Positions 25,510-35,248 are shown, numbered from the stretch's first letter. The stretch: DNA of 64,000 nt from Mycobacterium sp. IS-836 (GCF_001954275.1 NZ_MBEU01000004.1:1-64000), one strand, 5' to 3'. The notes: generated from the sequence alone by a model not told the origin. Numbers and translations: made by a program.

Positions 25510-26874
25510 ATGTTGTCCGTGGCCGCGCTGGACCAGCTGGTCGGGATCGATGAGGTGGATACGGTCATCGTGGCCTTCACCGATATGCAGGGCCGGCTCG
25601 TCGGCAAGCGGATCGCGGCCCGGCTCTTCCTCGACGAGGTCGCCGCCCACGGCGCCGAGTGCTGCAGCTACCTGCTCGCCGTGGATGTCGAAATGAACAC
25701 CGTGCCCGGTTACGCGATGTCGAGCTGGGACACCGGATACGGCGACATGGTGATGATGCCCGACCTGACCACACTGCGACTGGTGCCCTGGCTGCCCGCC
25801 ACGGCGCTGGTCCTCGCGGACCTGTGCTGGGCCGACGGCAGCGCGGTCGCCGCCTCGCCCCGCGCCGTGCTGCGCCGTCAGCTGAACCGGCTGGGTAAGC
25901 GCGGACTGGTCGCCGATGTCGCGACCGAGCTGGAGTTCATCGTGTTCGACCAGTCCTATCGCGAGGCCTGGGCCGGCGGCTATCGCGGGCTGACGCCGGC
26001 CAGCGATTACAACATCGACTACGCGATATTGGCGTCGTCGCGGATGGAGCCGCTGCTGCACGACATTCGGTCGGGCATGCAGGGGGCGGGCCTGCGGTTC
26101 GAGGCCGTCAAGGGCGAATGCAACAGGGGGCAGCAGGAGATCGGCTTCCGTTACGACGAGGCGCTGGTGACCTGCGACAACCACGCCGTCTACAAGAACG
26201 GCGCCAAGGAAATCGCCGACCAGCATTCCCAGAGCCTGACGTTTATGGCGAAATACGATGAGCGCGAAGGCAATAGCTGTCACATCCATCTTTCGCTGCG
26301 AGCCGAGGACGGGCCTGAAAAAGGTAAAGCGGTGTTCGCCGACGACTCCGGGCCGCACGGCATGTCGTCGACGTTTCGCAGTTTCGTCGCCGGCCAGTTG
26401 GCCACGCTGCGCGAACTCACGTTGTTCTTCGCCCCGAACATCAACTCCTACAAGCGATTTGCCGACGGCAGTTTCGCGCCCACCGCGCTGGCGTGGGGGC
26501 TGGACAACCGCACCTGCGCGCTGCGGGTCGTCGGCCACGGCCGCAACATCCGGGTCGAATGCCGGGTCGCGGGCGGCGACGTCAACCAATACCTCGCGGT
26601 GGCGGCACTAATAGCCGGTGGGCTGTCCGGCATCGAGCGGGGGCTGGAGCTACCCGATCCGTGCGCGGGCAACGCCTACGAGGACCCCGACGCGAACCGG
26701 CTGCCCGCCACGCTGGCCGAGGCCGCCGCGTTGTTCGAAGCCTCGGCGCTGGCGCGCGAGGCGTTCGGCGACGACGTGGTGACGCACTACCTCAACAACG
26801 CGCGCGTGGAGGTGGCGGCGTTCAACGCGGCGGTCACCGACTGGGAGAGGGTGCGCGGTTTTGAACGCCTCTAG
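25510..26874 (+). CDS. glnA4: Glutamine-synthetase-like gamma-glutamyl-amide ligase GlnA4
   Basis: A 454-residue protein of the GS family matching M. tuberculosis GlnA4 (Rv2860c). The N-terminal beta-grasp has FTDMQGRLVGKR. The catalytic domain has ELEFIVFD, the KGECNRGQQEIGF segment (EVAPGQHEI in true GS), SCHIHLSL, NSYKRFADGSFAP and NIRVECRVAGGDVNQYLAVAAL. Relatives in actinobacteria ligate glutamate to polyamines or ethanolamine rather than to ammonia. The next genes encode an amidohydrolase of the PuuD kind, an aldehyde dehydrogenase and an SDR, so a catabolic gamma-glutamylation role is the better inference than ammonia assimilation. ATG at 25510 gives the family N-terminus. Confidence 0.92.
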   Translation: MLSVAALDQLVGIDEVDTVIVAFTDMQGRLVGKRIAARLFLDEVAAHGAECCSYLLAVDVEMNTVPGYAMSSWDTGYGDMVMMPDLTTLRLVPWLPATALVLADLCWADGSAVAASPRAVLRRQLNRLGKRGLVADVATELEFIVFDQSYREAWAGGYRGLTPASDYNIDYAILASSRMEPLLHDIRSGMQGAGLRFEAVKGECNRGQQEIGFRYDEALVTCDNHAVYKNGAKEIADQHSQSLTFMAKYDEREGNSCHIHLSLRAEDGPEKGKAVFADDSGPHGMSSTFRSFVAGQLATLRELTLFFAPNINSYKRFADGSFAPTALAWGLDNRTCALRVVGHGRNIRVECRVAGGDVNQYLAVAALIAGGLSGIERGLELPDPCAGNAYEDPDANRLPATLAEAAALFEASALAREAFGDDVVTHYLNNARVEVAAFNAAVTDWERVRGFERL

Positions 26875-27601
26875 ACGACCCAGACGACCGGTGGTGGGCC
26901 TGACCACCTATCTGGAGCGGGTGCAGGCGGGAATCTGGGACGTCCCGGCCGGCTATTTGCCCGCTGACTACTTCCAGGGCGTCATCGATGCCGGTGGGGT
27001 CGCCGCGTTGCTGCCGCCGCAGCCGGCCGACGCCGATGCCGTAAGCGCGGCGCTGGACAGCCTGGACGCCTTGGTGATCACCGGAGGTTACGATCTCGAC
27101 CCCGCCGCCTACGGACAGCCGCCGCATCCGACCACCGACCAGCCGCGCACCGTGCGCGACGCGTGGGAGCTCGCGCTGTTGCGGGGCGCGCTGGACCGAG
27201 CGCTCCCGGTGCTCGGCATCTGCCGCGGCGCGCAGGTGCTCAACGTCGCGTTCGGCGGCACGCTGCACCAGCACCTGCCCGACGTGCTCGGCCACGATGG
27301 GCATCGGGCCGGCAACGCCGTGTTCACCACGCTGCCGGTGCGGACGGTGCCGGGGACGCGGCTGGCCGCGCTGATGGGGGAGTCCACCGACGCGTCGTGC
27401 TATCACCATCAAGCCATCGACAAGGTGGGTCATCCCCTGGTGGTCAGCGCGTGGGACGCCGACGGCGTCGTCGAGGGGTTGGAGCTGCCCGGCGACCACT
27501 TCGTCCTCGCGGTGCAGTGGCATCCGGAGCAGACCCTGAGTGACCTGCGGCTGTTCAAGGCGGTCGTCGACGCCGCGCGGTCCTATGCGGACGGCCGATG
27601 A
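26861..27601 (+). CDS. Gamma-glutamyl-amide hydrolase, class I glutaminase fold (PuuD-like, Rv2859c type)
   Basis: A 246-residue free-standing class I amidotransferase domain. The nucleophile is in LGICRGAQVLNV, and the His-Glu pair is in WHPEQ. The segment ITGGYDLDPAAYG near residue 70 is typical of the PuuD/gamma-glutamyl-GABA hydrolase group. It starts with TTG 14 bases inside the end of glnA4, preceded by GGGAGAGGG; GTG at 26891 is an alternative. It probably releases glutamate from gamma-glutamyl intermediates produced through GlnA4. The stop overlaps the aldC start (ATGA), so the genes are translationally coupled. Confidence 0.9.
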   Translation: MNASRRPRRPVVGLTTYLERVQAGIWDVPAGYLPADYFQGVIDAGGVAALLPPQPADADAVSAALDSLDALVITGGYDLDPAAYGQPPHPTTDQPRTVRDAWELALLRGALDRALPVLGICRGAQVLNVAFGGTLHQHLPDVLGHDGHRAGNAVFTTLPVRTVPGTRLAALMGESTDASCYHHQAIDKVGHPLVVSAWDADGVVEGLELPGDHFVLAVQWHPEQTLSDLRLFKAVVDAARSYADGR

Positions 27602-28959
27602 CTCAACTGATCAACCCCGCCACCGAGGAAGTGCTGCGCTCGGTGCAGCACGCCGATGCCGCCGCGGTCGACGACGCGGTGGGCCGGGCGCGGGCGGCCC
27701 AACGCCGCTGGGCGCGGTTGCCGCCGGCCGAACGTGCGGCCGGGCTGCGCGCCTTCGCCGCGGTGGTCGACGCCCATCTCGACGAGCTGGCTGCGCTCGA
27801 GGTCGCCAACTCGGGTCACCCCATCGCGTCGGCCGAATGGGAAGCGGCCCACGTCCGCGACGTGTTGACGTACTATGCCGCCAGCCCGGAACGGTTGTCC
27901 GGCAAGCAGATTCCCGTGGCCGGCGGCCTCGATGTCACCTTCAACGAACCGCTGGGCGTCGTCGGGGTGATCACGCCGTGGAACTTCCCGATGATGATCG
28001 CGTCCTGGGGCTTCGCGCCGGCCTTGGCCGCGGGCAACGCCGTGCTGGTCAAACCGGCCGAGTGGACGCCGCTGACCACGATCCGGCTCGGCGAGCTGGC
28101 GCTCGAAGCCGGGTTGGACAAGGACCTGCTGCAGGTGCTGCCGGGGGAGGGCGCGGTGGTCGGGGAGCGGTTCGTCACCCACCCCGACATTCGCAAGATC
28201 GTGTTCACCGGGTCCACCGAGGTCGGCAAGAAGGTGATGGCCGCCGCGGCCAGCCACGTCAAGCGGGTGACCCTGGAACTCGGTGGGAAAAGCGCGAACA
28301 TCGTCTTCGCCGACTGCGACCTGGAGCGCGCCGCGGCGACCGCACCGGCCGGGGTGTTCGACAACGCCGGTCAGGATTGCTGTGCCCGCAGCCGGATCCT
28401 GGTGCAGCGCAGCGTTTATGACCGCTTCATGGAGTTGCTCGAGCCCGCGGTGCAAGGGGTGGTGGTCGGTGACCCCACGTCCCGCGACACCGAGATGGGC
28501 CCGCTGGTATCGGCGGCGCACCGCGACAAGGTCGCCTCCTATGTGCCCGACGACGCCCCCGTCGCGTTTCGTGGCAGCGCCCCCACCGGGCGCGGATTCT
28601 GGTTTCCGCCAACGGTTCTGACCCCGCAGCGCACCGACCGCAGCGTCACCGACGAGATCTTCGGCCCGGTCGTCACCGTGCTGCCCTTCGACGACGAGCA
28701 CGACGCCGTCACGCTGGCCAACGATACGGCGTACGGCCTGTCGGGATCGATCTGGACCGACGACCTGTCCCGCGCGCTGCGGGTATCGCGCGGGGTCGAA
28801 TCCGGCAACCTGTCGGTGAATTCGCACTCGTCGGTGCGCTACAACACCCCATTCGGGGGCTTCAAGCAGTCGGGGCTGGGGCGTGAGCTCGGCCCGGACG
28901 CGCCGCTGCACTTCACCGAAACCAAGAACGTGTTCATCGCGATCAAGGAGGAGAGCTGA
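27598..28959 (+). CDS. aldC: NAD(P)-dependent aldehyde dehydrogenase AldC
   Basis: A 453-residue aldehyde dehydrogenase (Rv2858c type). It has the cofactor segments PWNFPMM, VKPAEWTPL and FTGSTEVGKKV, the general-base glutamate in LELGGKSANIVF, and the catalytic cysteine in NAGQDCCARSRI. The C-terminal FGGFKQSGLGRELG is the usual signature. By its operon it may oxidise a gamma-glutamyl aldehyde. The double cysteine at the active site is within the normal range of this family. Its stop overlaps the SDR start by one base. Confidence 0.95.
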   Translation: MTQLINPATEEVLRSVQHADAAAVDDAVGRARAAQRRWARLPPAERAAGLRAFAAVVDAHLDELAALEVANSGHPIASAEWEAAHVRDVLTYYAASPERLSGKQIPVAGGLDVTFNEPLGVVGVITPWNFPMMIASWGFAPALAAGNAVLVKPAEWTPLTTIRLGELALEAGLDKDLLQVLPGEGAVVGERFVTHPDIRKIVFTGSTEVGKKVMAAAASHVKRVTLELGGKSANIVFADCDLERAAATAPAGVFDNAGQDCCARSRILVQRSVYDRFMELLEPAVQGVVVGDPTSRDTEMGPLVSAAHRDKVASYVPDDAPVAFRGSAPTGRGFWFPPTVLTPQRTDRSVTDEIFGPVVTVLPFDDEHDAVTLANDTAYGLSGSIWTDDLSRALRVSRGVESGNLSVNSHSSVRYNTPFGGFKQSGLGRELGPDAPLHFTETKNVFIAIKEES

Positions 28960-29732
28960 TGGACTTGACCCGACGGCTCGCGGGCCGGGTGGCGGTGGTC
29001 ACGGGGGGCGGCGGCGGCATTGGCGTGGCCGCGGCGCGCCGGATGCACGCCGAGGGCGCGACCATCGTCGTGGGCGACCTCGACCGCGACGCCGGCGCCG
29101 CGGCCGCCGAGGAGGTTTCGGGTTTGTTTGTGGCCGTTGACGTTTCCGACGAGGACGCCGTCAACGCGCTGTTCGACACGGCGGCGGCAACCTACGGCTC
29201 GGTCGACATCGCATTCAACAACGCGGGCATCTCGCCGCCCGAGGACGACCTGATCGAGAACACCGGGCTGCCGGCGTGGCAGCGAGTCCAAGACGTCAAC
29301 CTCAAATCGGTGTACCTGTGCTGCCGGGCGGCGTTGCGCCACATGGTGCCCGCGGGCAGCGGTTCGATCATCAACACCGCGTCGTTCGTCGCGGTGCTCG
29401 GCTCGGCGACTTCGCAGATCTCCTATACCGCCTCCAAGGGCGGGGTGCTGGCGATGTCGCGGGAGCTGGGCGTGCAGTTCGCCCGGCAGGGCATCCGCGT
29501 CAACGCGCTGTGCCCGGGACCGGTCAACACCCCGCTGCTCGCCGAGCTTTTCGCCAAGGACCCCGAGCGGGCCGCGCGCCGGCTGGTGCACGTGCCGCTG
29601 GGCCGCTTCGCCGAACCCGACGAAATCGCTTCCGCGGTCGCGTTTTTGGCCAGCGACGACGCGTCCTTCATCACCGCGTCGACGTTCTTGGTCGACGGCG
29701 GCATCAGCTCGGCCTACGTCACGCCGCTCTAG
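28959..29732 (+). CDS. SDR-family alcohol dehydrogenase (Rv2857c type)
   Basis: A 257-residue classical short-chain dehydrogenase. The Rossmann motif is TGGGGGIG (19-26), then NNAGISPP, the serine in NTASFVAVLG, the catalytic Y-x3-K in ISYTASKGG and the NALCPGPVNTPL segment. The last gene of the glnA4 operon, it could oxidise the alcohol of a gamma-glutamylated amino alcohol to the aldehyde that AldC takes. Its TAG stop is shared, base for base in part, with the convergent gene on the other strand (4-base overlap). Confidence 0.92.
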   Translation: MDLTRRLAGRVAVVTGGGGGIGVAAARRMHAEGATIVVGDLDRDAGAAAAEEVSGLFVAVDVSDEDAVNALFDTAAATYGSVDIAFNNAGISPPEDDLIENTGLPAWQRVQDVNLKSVYLCCRAALRHMVPAGSGSIINTASFVAVLGSATSQISYTASKGGVLAMSRELGVQFARQGIRVNALCPGPVNTPLLAELFAKDPERAARRLVHVPLGRFAEPDEIASAVAFLASDDASFITASTFLVDGGISSAYVTPL

Positions 29733-30556
29733 GCGGGGTCGATGAGCTCGTTGAAATCGGCCACGGAACCAATGCCCTCGACATAGCCGAAGGAGCCTTG
29801 CTCGAGCACTTCGCGCGCGGCTCGAAGGACGGCGCTCAGCCCGGCGCGGCAGAACGAGGTGCCGATGCTCACCCTGCGCACGCCGAAGTCCTTGAGCTGG
29901 GCGAGGGTGAATCGGTTCCGCCCGAAGCCGGCCACGTAGTTCAACGGTTTCGTGACGCTGCTGCACGCCGCGCGGAGCGCCGATTCGTCGGGCAGGCCCG
30001 GCGCGTACAGCACGTCGGCGCCGGCGGCCTCGAATGCCCGCAGCCTCGACAGGGTGTCGTCGAGGTCGGGACGGCCCCGGATGAAGTTCTCCGAGCGAGC
30101 GGTCAACGTGAAGGGATAGGGCAGCGCGCGGGCGGCCTCCGCGGCGGCCTGTATTCGTTCGATCGCCAGTTCGCGGGCGAAGATGGGCTCGTCGGGGTCG
30201 TATGTCGCGTCTTCGATGGACGCCCCGGCCAGGCCGATCTCACCCGCCAGCCGGATCGTCTCCGCCACCGTCTCGGGCGATTCCCCGAACCCGTTCTCCA
30301 GATCCGCGGTCACGGGCAGGGGCGTCGCGTCGACGATCGTGCGCACGTGTTCGAGCGTCTCGTCCCGGCTGACCGCGCCGTCGCCGTCGCGCCGGCCCAA
30401 CGAGAACGCGAGGCCGGCACTGGTCGTCGCCAGCGCGTGGAATCCGAGATTGGCGAACAAGCGAGCGGTGCCGATGTCCCAGGGATTCGGGAGCACGAGC
30501 ACCTCGTCGCCGGTGTGCAGTTGCCGGAACCGTTCGCCGCGATCGGTGCTATCCAT
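29729..30556 (-). CDS. Isocitrate lyase/PEP mutase family protein
   Basis: A 275-residue TIM-barrel enzyme of the oxaloacetate decarboxylase / 2-methylisocitrate lyase-like branch. It has the PNPWDIGTARL opening, the ATTSAGLAFSLG strand, the metal-binding TADLENGFG, GASIEDAT and LTARSENF. The cysteine-containing KKCGH motif of true isocitrate lyases is absent, so it is a PEP-mutase-type or oxaloacetate-hydrolase-type enzyme whose reaction is open. It starts with ATG and is transcribed away from the phosphodiesterase gene's 3' end, 29 bases distant, on the same strand. Confidence 0.85.
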   Translation of the reverse strand: MDSTDRGERFRQLHTGDEVLVLPNPWDIGTARLFANLGFHALATTSAGLAFSLGRRDGDGAVSRDETLEHVRTIVDATPLPVTADLENGFGESPETVAETIRLAGEIGLAGASIEDATYDPDEPIFARELAIERIQAAAEAARALPYPFTLTARSENFIRGRPDLDDTLSRLRAFEAAGADVLYAPGLPDESALRAACSSVTKPLNYVAGFGRNRFTLAQLKDFGVRRVSIGTSFCRAGLSAVLRAAREVLEQGSFGYVEGIGSVADFNELIDPA

Positions 30557-30585
30557 ACCTACGGTCTAGCACTGGCCTCCGACAG

Positions 30586-31719
30586 CTAGCCGGTTGTGAA
30601 GGTGATCAGCGGAATGGCCGTTTCGGCCTGTGTCGCGCCGCCGTGAAAACCGATGAGGCGAGCCGTCTCCACCGGCTCGTGCCCGGTGGCCAGCACCGCG
30701 GTATTGCCGGTGCAGACAACGACGACATCGCCGATTCGTGCCAGGTGTGCCGGATTGACCGGGCCGAACATGCCCGTCGCCACCGCCTCCTCGCGGCTGT
30801 AGACCTTGGCCCAGCCGTCGAGCACTTCGCTCCAGGTGGACCGCACGCCGTCCGCTGCGCCGGGCTCGGTGTGCAGGTAGCGCACCCGCGGCTCGCCGGC
30901 GACCACCCGCACCCCCTCGGCCAGGCGCGGGTCGGTGTCGAGGTCGACGCGCGCTTCCGGCGGGACGTTGAGGCCGCCGTGGTCGGCGGTCACCAGCAGC
31001 GCCGCGTCGGGAGGCAGCGTCTCGACCAGGCGGGTCAGCAGCGCATCGACACGCGCCGCCGCTTCGTGCCATTGGGGCGAGCCGATGCCGAACACGTGGG
31101 CCGCGGTGTCCAGATCGGCGGTATAGCCGTAGACCAGCCCGGGCGCGGCCGCCAGCTCGTCGCCCAGCCTTAGGGCGTAGTCGTCGGAGGGCTGTGTGGG
31201 CCGGAAGTCGGCCCCGCCATACGCGGCGTCGGTCAGGCCGCTGCCGATAAAAGCCGCCGGCAGCACGGCGCGCGCGCTGATGCCGGAGCGCTGCAGCCGC
31301 GCGAACCAGGTGGGCAGCGGCTGCCAGACGTCGTGCGGCGGGTCGTCGCGCCACACGATGTGGGTGAGCACCCGGTCGGTGCCGGGCACGTTGAGCGTGA
31401 AACCGAGGATGCCGTGCTGTCCCGGCTGGGCCCCGGTGCCCAGCGACACCAGGCTGCTCGGGGTGGTCGACGGGAAGGTGCAGGCGAGCTCGCTGAGACG
31501 CCCCGTGTGGCCGGCGACCACCGAGGCGAGCAGCGGTGCGCTGCATGCCAACTCGGGCAGCAGGTGCCAGCCCAGGCCGTCGACCAGCACCACCGCGACG
31601 CGATCGACCGGGCCAACGGGTTCGGTGAGACCCAGGGCGTCGACCGCGCCCGGGGCGCCGAGCAGTGCGGCCGCGGCGGGCAGCACATCGCAGATCGAAC
31701 CGGGCACGCTTGAGCCCAT
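30586..31719 (-). CDS. Alkaline-phosphatase-superfamily phosphodiesterase/nucleotide pyrophosphatase
   Basis: A 377-residue soluble enzyme. The metal-binding start VAVVLVDGLGWHLL, the nucleophile threonine region TFPSTTPSSLVSLGTG, GYTADLDTAAH and LVTADHGG are the ordered motifs of the type I phosphodiesterase/nucleotide pyrophosphatase group. There is no signal peptide. ATG at 31719 is chosen because it lies 4 bases after the nicT stop with AGGGAA in front; a longer frame would overlap nicT. It is the last gene of the minus-strand operon lysophospholipase-mtr-nicT. Natural substrate unknown. Confidence 0.87.
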   Translation of the reverse strand: MGSSVPGSICDVLPAAAALLGAPGAVDALGLTEPVGPVDRVAVVLVDGLGWHLLPELACSAPLLASVVAGHTGRLSELACTFPSTTPSSLVSLGTGAQPGQHGILGFTLNVPGTDRVLTHIVWRDDPPHDVWQPLPTWFARLQRSGISARAVLPAAFIGSGLTDAAYGGADFRPTQPSDDYALRLGDELAAAPGLVYGYTADLDTAAHVFGIGSPQWHEAAARVDALLTRLVETLPPDAALLVTADHGGLNVPPEARVDLDTDPRLAEGVRVVAGEPRVRYLHTEPGAADGVRSTWSEVLDGWAKVYSREEAVATGMFGPVNPAHLARIGDVVVVCTGNTAVLATGHEPVETARLIGFHGGATQAETAIPLITFTTG

Positions 31720-31723
31720 TTCC

Positions 31724-32806
31724 CTATGCCCACTTCTCGTCGAGGCGGCCATAGCGCCAGACGAGCACGGCGCCGGCCCACGTGAGCGCGAACATGCCGA
31801 CGACGACGAAGCCGACGGTGTTGAGGTCGAGGCCGCCCAGCCATTCCCAGAACGGGCCCCGCCATCCCAGCTGGCCCGCGAACAGACCGAGCAGTTCGAT
31901 GCTGCCGATCAGCAGCGCGACCGCGACCGACAGCCCGGTGACCGTGATGTTGTAGTAGATCTTGCGCGCCGGTCGCGAAAAGGCCCAGCCGTAGGCGAAG
32001 TTCATGAACGAGCCGTCGAGGGTGTCCAGCAGGCACATGCCGGCGGTGAACAACACCGGCAGGCACAAGATGGCGTACCAGGGCAGTCCGGCCGCCGCGC
32101 TGGTGCCCGCCAGCACCAGCAGCGCGATCTCGGTGGCGGTGTCGAACCCGAGGCCAAACAACAATCCGACCGGGTACATGTGCGAGGACTTCGTGATGGA
32201 CTTGGCGAAGCGGCCCAGTAGCCGGTTGAGCAGCCCGCGGTTCTCCAAGTGCCGTTCGAGTTCCGCCGCGCCCGTTTCGGGGTCGCAGTCTCCGCGGCGC
32301 AACCGAGCGAACACCCGCACGATGCCGACCAACACGATGACGTTGAGGATCGCGATCAAATACAGGAACACGCCCGAAACGCCGGCGCCGATCAGCCCGG
32401 TGTAGCGGTGCAGCGTCGAGGAATCATCCTCGACGGGCCCGGCGACGGCCTTCACGCCGGTTGCCAACAGTAACGCCAGCACGAACACCACCGTGGAGTG
32501 CCCCAGCGAGAAGAAGAACCCGACGGCAAGGGGGCGCCGCCCGTCGCTCATCAGCTTGCGGGTGGTGTTGTCGATCGCGGCAATGTGGTCGGCATCGAAG
32601 GCGTGCCGCATGCCAAGGGTGTAGGCCGTGATCCCGACGCCGATGCCAAAAGCTTTGCCGCCCAAGCTGAGTCGCGCCGGATCAACGATGAAGACCAGGG
32701 TGGCCCAGCCCACCAGGTGCAGGGCCACGATCACCGCGAGCATAGACCCCAGTCGCCACCACTCCGCGGGTGACAGGGCGCTGCGCACGCTAGACCAGCG
32801 CGACAT
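31724..32806 (-). CDS. nicT: NiCoT-family nickel/cobalt permease
   Basis: High-affinity importer of Ni2+ and/or Co2+, 360 residues, eight predicted transmembrane segments. The signature RHAFDADHIAAIDN in helix 2 binds the metal, and FSLGHSTVVF, LGFDTATEIALL and GMCLLDTLDGSFMN are the other conserved motifs. A long charged cytoplasmic loop (about 180-215) is usual. ATG at 32806 has AAAGGACGAC in front. It lies 14 bases after mtr. With cobalamin genes 6 kb away on the plus strand, cobalt is a likely cargo; nickel for urease or hydrogenase is the alternative. Confidence 0.95.
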   Translation of the reverse strand: MSRWSSVRSALSPAEWWRLGSMLAVIVALHLVGWATLVFIVDPARLSLGGKAFGIGVGITAYTLGMRHAFDADHIAAIDNTTRKLMSDGRRPLAVGFFFSLGHSTVVFVLALLLATGVKAVAGPVEDDSSTLHRYTGLIGAGVSGVFLYLIAILNVIVLVGIVRVFARLRRGDCDPETGAAELERHLENRGLLNRLLGRFAKSITKSSHMYPVGLLFGLGFDTATEIALLVLAGTSAAAGLPWYAILCLPVLFTAGMCLLDTLDGSFMNFAYGWAFSRPARKIYYNITVTGLSVAVALLIGSIELLGLFAGQLGWRGPFWEWLGGLDLNTVGFVVVGMFALTWAGAVLVWRYGRLDEKWA

Positions 32807-32820
32807 GTCGTCCTTTCGGC

Positions 32821-34212
32821 TCAGCACAGACCGAGTAGCGCGTTTTCGACCACCTCGGGCAGCGCGGGATGAATCCAGTACTGGCCGCGGGCCATTTCGG
32901 GGGCGGTGAGCCCGAAGCTCATCGCCTGGATCAGCGGCTGGATGATCGACGAGGCCTGGTGGCCCATGATGTGCGCGCCCAGCAGGCATCCGCTGTTGCG
33001 CTCGGCGACGAGTTTGACGATGCCGGTGGTGTCCTCCATCGCCCAGCCGTAGGCGACGTCACCGTAGCTCTGCACCGCGACCGACACATCGAATCCGCGT
33101 GCGACCGCCTGGTTTTCGGTCAACCCGACCGATGCCAGCTGGGGGTCGGTGAACACCGCCGCCGGCACGTAGCGGTGATCGGTGACGGCCATCGACTCGG
33201 TGTCGTCCCAGTCGCACAGCAGGTTGCGTTGCACGACACGGGCCTCGTGGTTGGCGACGTGCTTGAGCTGATACGGAGACGAGACGTCGCCGAGCGCGAA
33301 AACCCCGCGCGCGGAGGTCCGTTGGTATTCGTCGACCACCACCCGGCCGTTCTCGACGTCGACACCGGCCTGGCCGGCGTCCAGCAGATCGGCATTGGAC
33401 AACCGGCCGGTCGCCACCAGCAGCACACCGGCGGTCAGCTTGGAGCCGTCGTCGAGTTCGACCTCAACTCCAGAACCTGGGCCGGAGCCGCGGTTGAAAG
33501 CGGCGACGACGTTACGGTGCGTGCGCAGTTCCCATTTGCTCGAGGCGATGCGGGTGAACCGTTCGCACAGGGTGTCGTCGAGATGACGTAGCATCGTCCC
33601 GCCCCGGATCACCAGCGTCACCCGCACGCCGAGCGCGGAGAAGACGTGCGCGAATTCGGCCGCCACAAAGCCGCTTCCGACGATCACCACGTGCTCGGGC
33701 AATTCGGGGATCCGCATCACGGTGTCGCTGGTGTGGTATTCGACGCCGGACGCGAGGATCGCGGGCGGAACCACCGGCCGCGAGCCCGCCGCGATCACCA
33801 CCTGATCGGCGGCGAATTCCTCGCCCGCGTCCGTGCGCAATAGGTAGCGCCCGTCGGGCTGCACCGGGCCGAATCGGGTGTGCTGGTGGTACACGTCGAC
33901 GTTGGGTGAGCTGCGGCGATAGTCCTCGCCGCTGATCGCGATCGGATCGATCCGTCCGAAGACGCGTGAGACGATGTCGTCCCAGCGCACCCGGTCGATG
34001 TGGGCGTCGATGCCGTAGCGCGCCGCGCCGCGGATCTCATCGGCGACCCCGGCGGCGTAGACGAACATCTTCGTCGGGATGCAGCCGACGTTCAGGCAGG
34101 TGCCTCCGAAGGTGCCCTGCTCGCAGATCGCCGCGCGCTTGTTCGCGTAGCGCTCATCGAGAATGCTGTTGCCCGAGCCGGTTCCGATGATCGCGATGTC
34201 GTAAGTCTCCAC
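32821..34212 (-). CDS. mtr: Mycothione reductase
   Basis: FAD- and NADPH-dependent disulfide reductase that regenerates mycothiol, the main low-molecular-weight thiol of actinobacteria. 463 residues. The FAD motif GTGSGNSI is near the N-terminus, the redox pair C-x4-C is in [18 protein letters not shown] binding is around [13 protein letters not shown], and the dimer-interface [13 protein letters not shown] carries the catalytic histidine and glutamate at the C-terminus. It starts 4 bases after the upstream hydrolase gene and is clearly in its operon. Confidence 0.97.
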   Translation of the reverse strand: METYDIAIIGTGSGNSILDERYANKRAAICEQGTFGGTCLNVGCIPTKMFVYAAGVADEIRGAARYGIDAHIDRVRWDDIVSRVFGRIDPIAISGEDYRRSSPNVDVYHQHTRFGPVQPDGRYLLRTDAGEEFAADQVVIAAGSRPVVPPAILASGVEYHTSDTVMRIPELPEHVVIVGSGFVAAEFAHVFSALGVRVTLVIRGGTMLRHLDDTLCERFTRIASSKWELRTHRNVVAAFNRGSGPGSGVEVELDDGSKLTAGVLLVATGRLSNADLLDAGQAGVDVENGRVVVDEYQRTSARGVFALGDVSSPYQLKHVANHEARVVQRNLLCDWDDTESMAVTDHRYVPAAVFTDPQLASVGLTENQAVARGFDVSVAVQSYGDVAYGWAMEDTTGIVKLVAERNSGCLLGAHIMGHQASSIIQPLIQAMSFGLTAPEMARGQYWIHPALPEVVENALLGLC

Positions 34213-34216
34213 GCTG

Positions 34217-35248
34217 TCATCCCTTCCCGGACGACGCCGGCGCGCCGGTGTTTAAGTCGAGGTAGCGATCCAGCCACAGGTCCAATTGCCGGTAGGCGAC
34301 CTGGCGCGGCTCCGGCAGCGACAAGAACACGTCGTGTTTGGCGTCGGTCACCGGAACGATGGTGGTGCGGTTGCCGATGCAGCCCGCCCATCGCGCGATC
34401 TGGGTGACGTCGAGGACCGCGTCGCCGCGCTGCATGGCCGCCGCATCGTTGGTTTCGCGCACGCTGTGATCGGAGCGCAGGATCAAATTGGGCACACCGA
34501 CGTCGAGCCCGCGGTGCAGCCGGGCCTGGCCGCGGCGGACCGCGTGTAGCCATCCCAGGGTGATCGGGAAGCCGCCCAACGGTTTCCACGCGAGGTTGTA
34601 GTCGAACTCGCCGGCGTAGTCGCGGTGCAGGGTGGTGCCGTAACCGCCTTCGGTGGGGGAGCGGATCACGCCCTTGGCGCGCACTCGGGACAGGCCGGCG
34701 ATCGCCGCGGAGGTGACGAACAACCGCAGGATGGCCGGGCCGTGCAGGTCCAGGAACGGGCTGTTGAGCACCAGGCCGCCGATGCCGGCGTGCGCCGCCG
34801 CGCCGCGCCGGCGCATCCGGTCCAGCCATAGCGGCACGATGAGCCCGCCCAGGGAGTGGCCGTACAGCAGGACCTTCGCGCGCTCCTGCTGCTCGTTGAT
34901 GACGGCCAGCGCCTGTTCGAGTTCGGCGTCGTAGGCGGCCAGGTCGGTGATGAAGTGCGGCGTCTGGCCCTCGCGATGCGAACGGCCGCACTTCTGCAGG
35001 TCCAGCGCGTAGAACGCGAAACCCCGCTCGGCGAAGTGATCGGCCAGCTCGGTGTGGAAGAAGTAGTCGGTGTAGCCGTGCACCGCGAGCACCGCGTGGT
35101 CGGCCCGGCCGGCGTGTGCCTCGGGGCCGCGCCGGATCAGGGTTGCGGCGATATCGCCCTCGCCGGCGGGATCGCGCCCCAGCGGGAGCGTGCGCTGCCA
35201 ATACCCGGGCAGGACATCGGCCACCCAGCCAGTCACCCCGCCAGTCAC
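34217..35248 (-). CDS. Alpha/beta-hydrolase, lysophospholipase/monoacylglycerol-lipase-like (Rv2854 type)
   Basis: A 343-residue hydrolase. The oxyanion strand is [11 protein letters not shown], the nucleophile elbow is [13 protein letters not shown], and an aspartate and histidine follow in the C-terminal part ([14 protein letters not shown]). The sequence also has a typical serine aminopeptidase S33 segment with [10 protein letters not shown]. It probably hydrolyses an acyl ester; the substrate is not known. It starts with GTG and is the first gene of an operon with mtr, nicT and the phosphodiesterase. Confidence 0.87.
   Translation of the reverse strand: MTGGVTGWVADVLPGYWQRTLPLGRDPAGEGDIAATLIRRGPEAHAGRADHAVLAVHGYTDYFFHTELADHFAERGFAFYALDLQKCGRSHREGQTPHFITDLAAYDAELEQALAVINEQQERAKVLLYGHSLGGLIVPLWLDRMRRRGAAAHAGIGGLVLNSPFLDLHGPAILRLFVTSAAIAGLSRVRAKGVIRSPTEGGYGTTLHRDYAGEFDYNLAWKPLGGFPITLGWLHAVRRGQARLHRGLDVGVPNLILRSDHSVRETNDAAAMQRGDAVLDVTQIARWAGCIGNRTTIVPVTDAKHDVFLSLPEPRQVAYRQLDLWLDRYLDLNTGAPASSGKG

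Noticed and set aside
23782..26589. 935-codon minus-strand frame over cobQ and glnA4
   Set aside because: No domain pattern; the opposite strand carries two complete enzymes with all active-site motifs.
31720..31752. Upstream start for the phosphodiesterase gene
   Set aside because: It would overlap the nicT stop by about 29 bases, while ATG at 31719 has a ribosome site and gives a normal enzyme.
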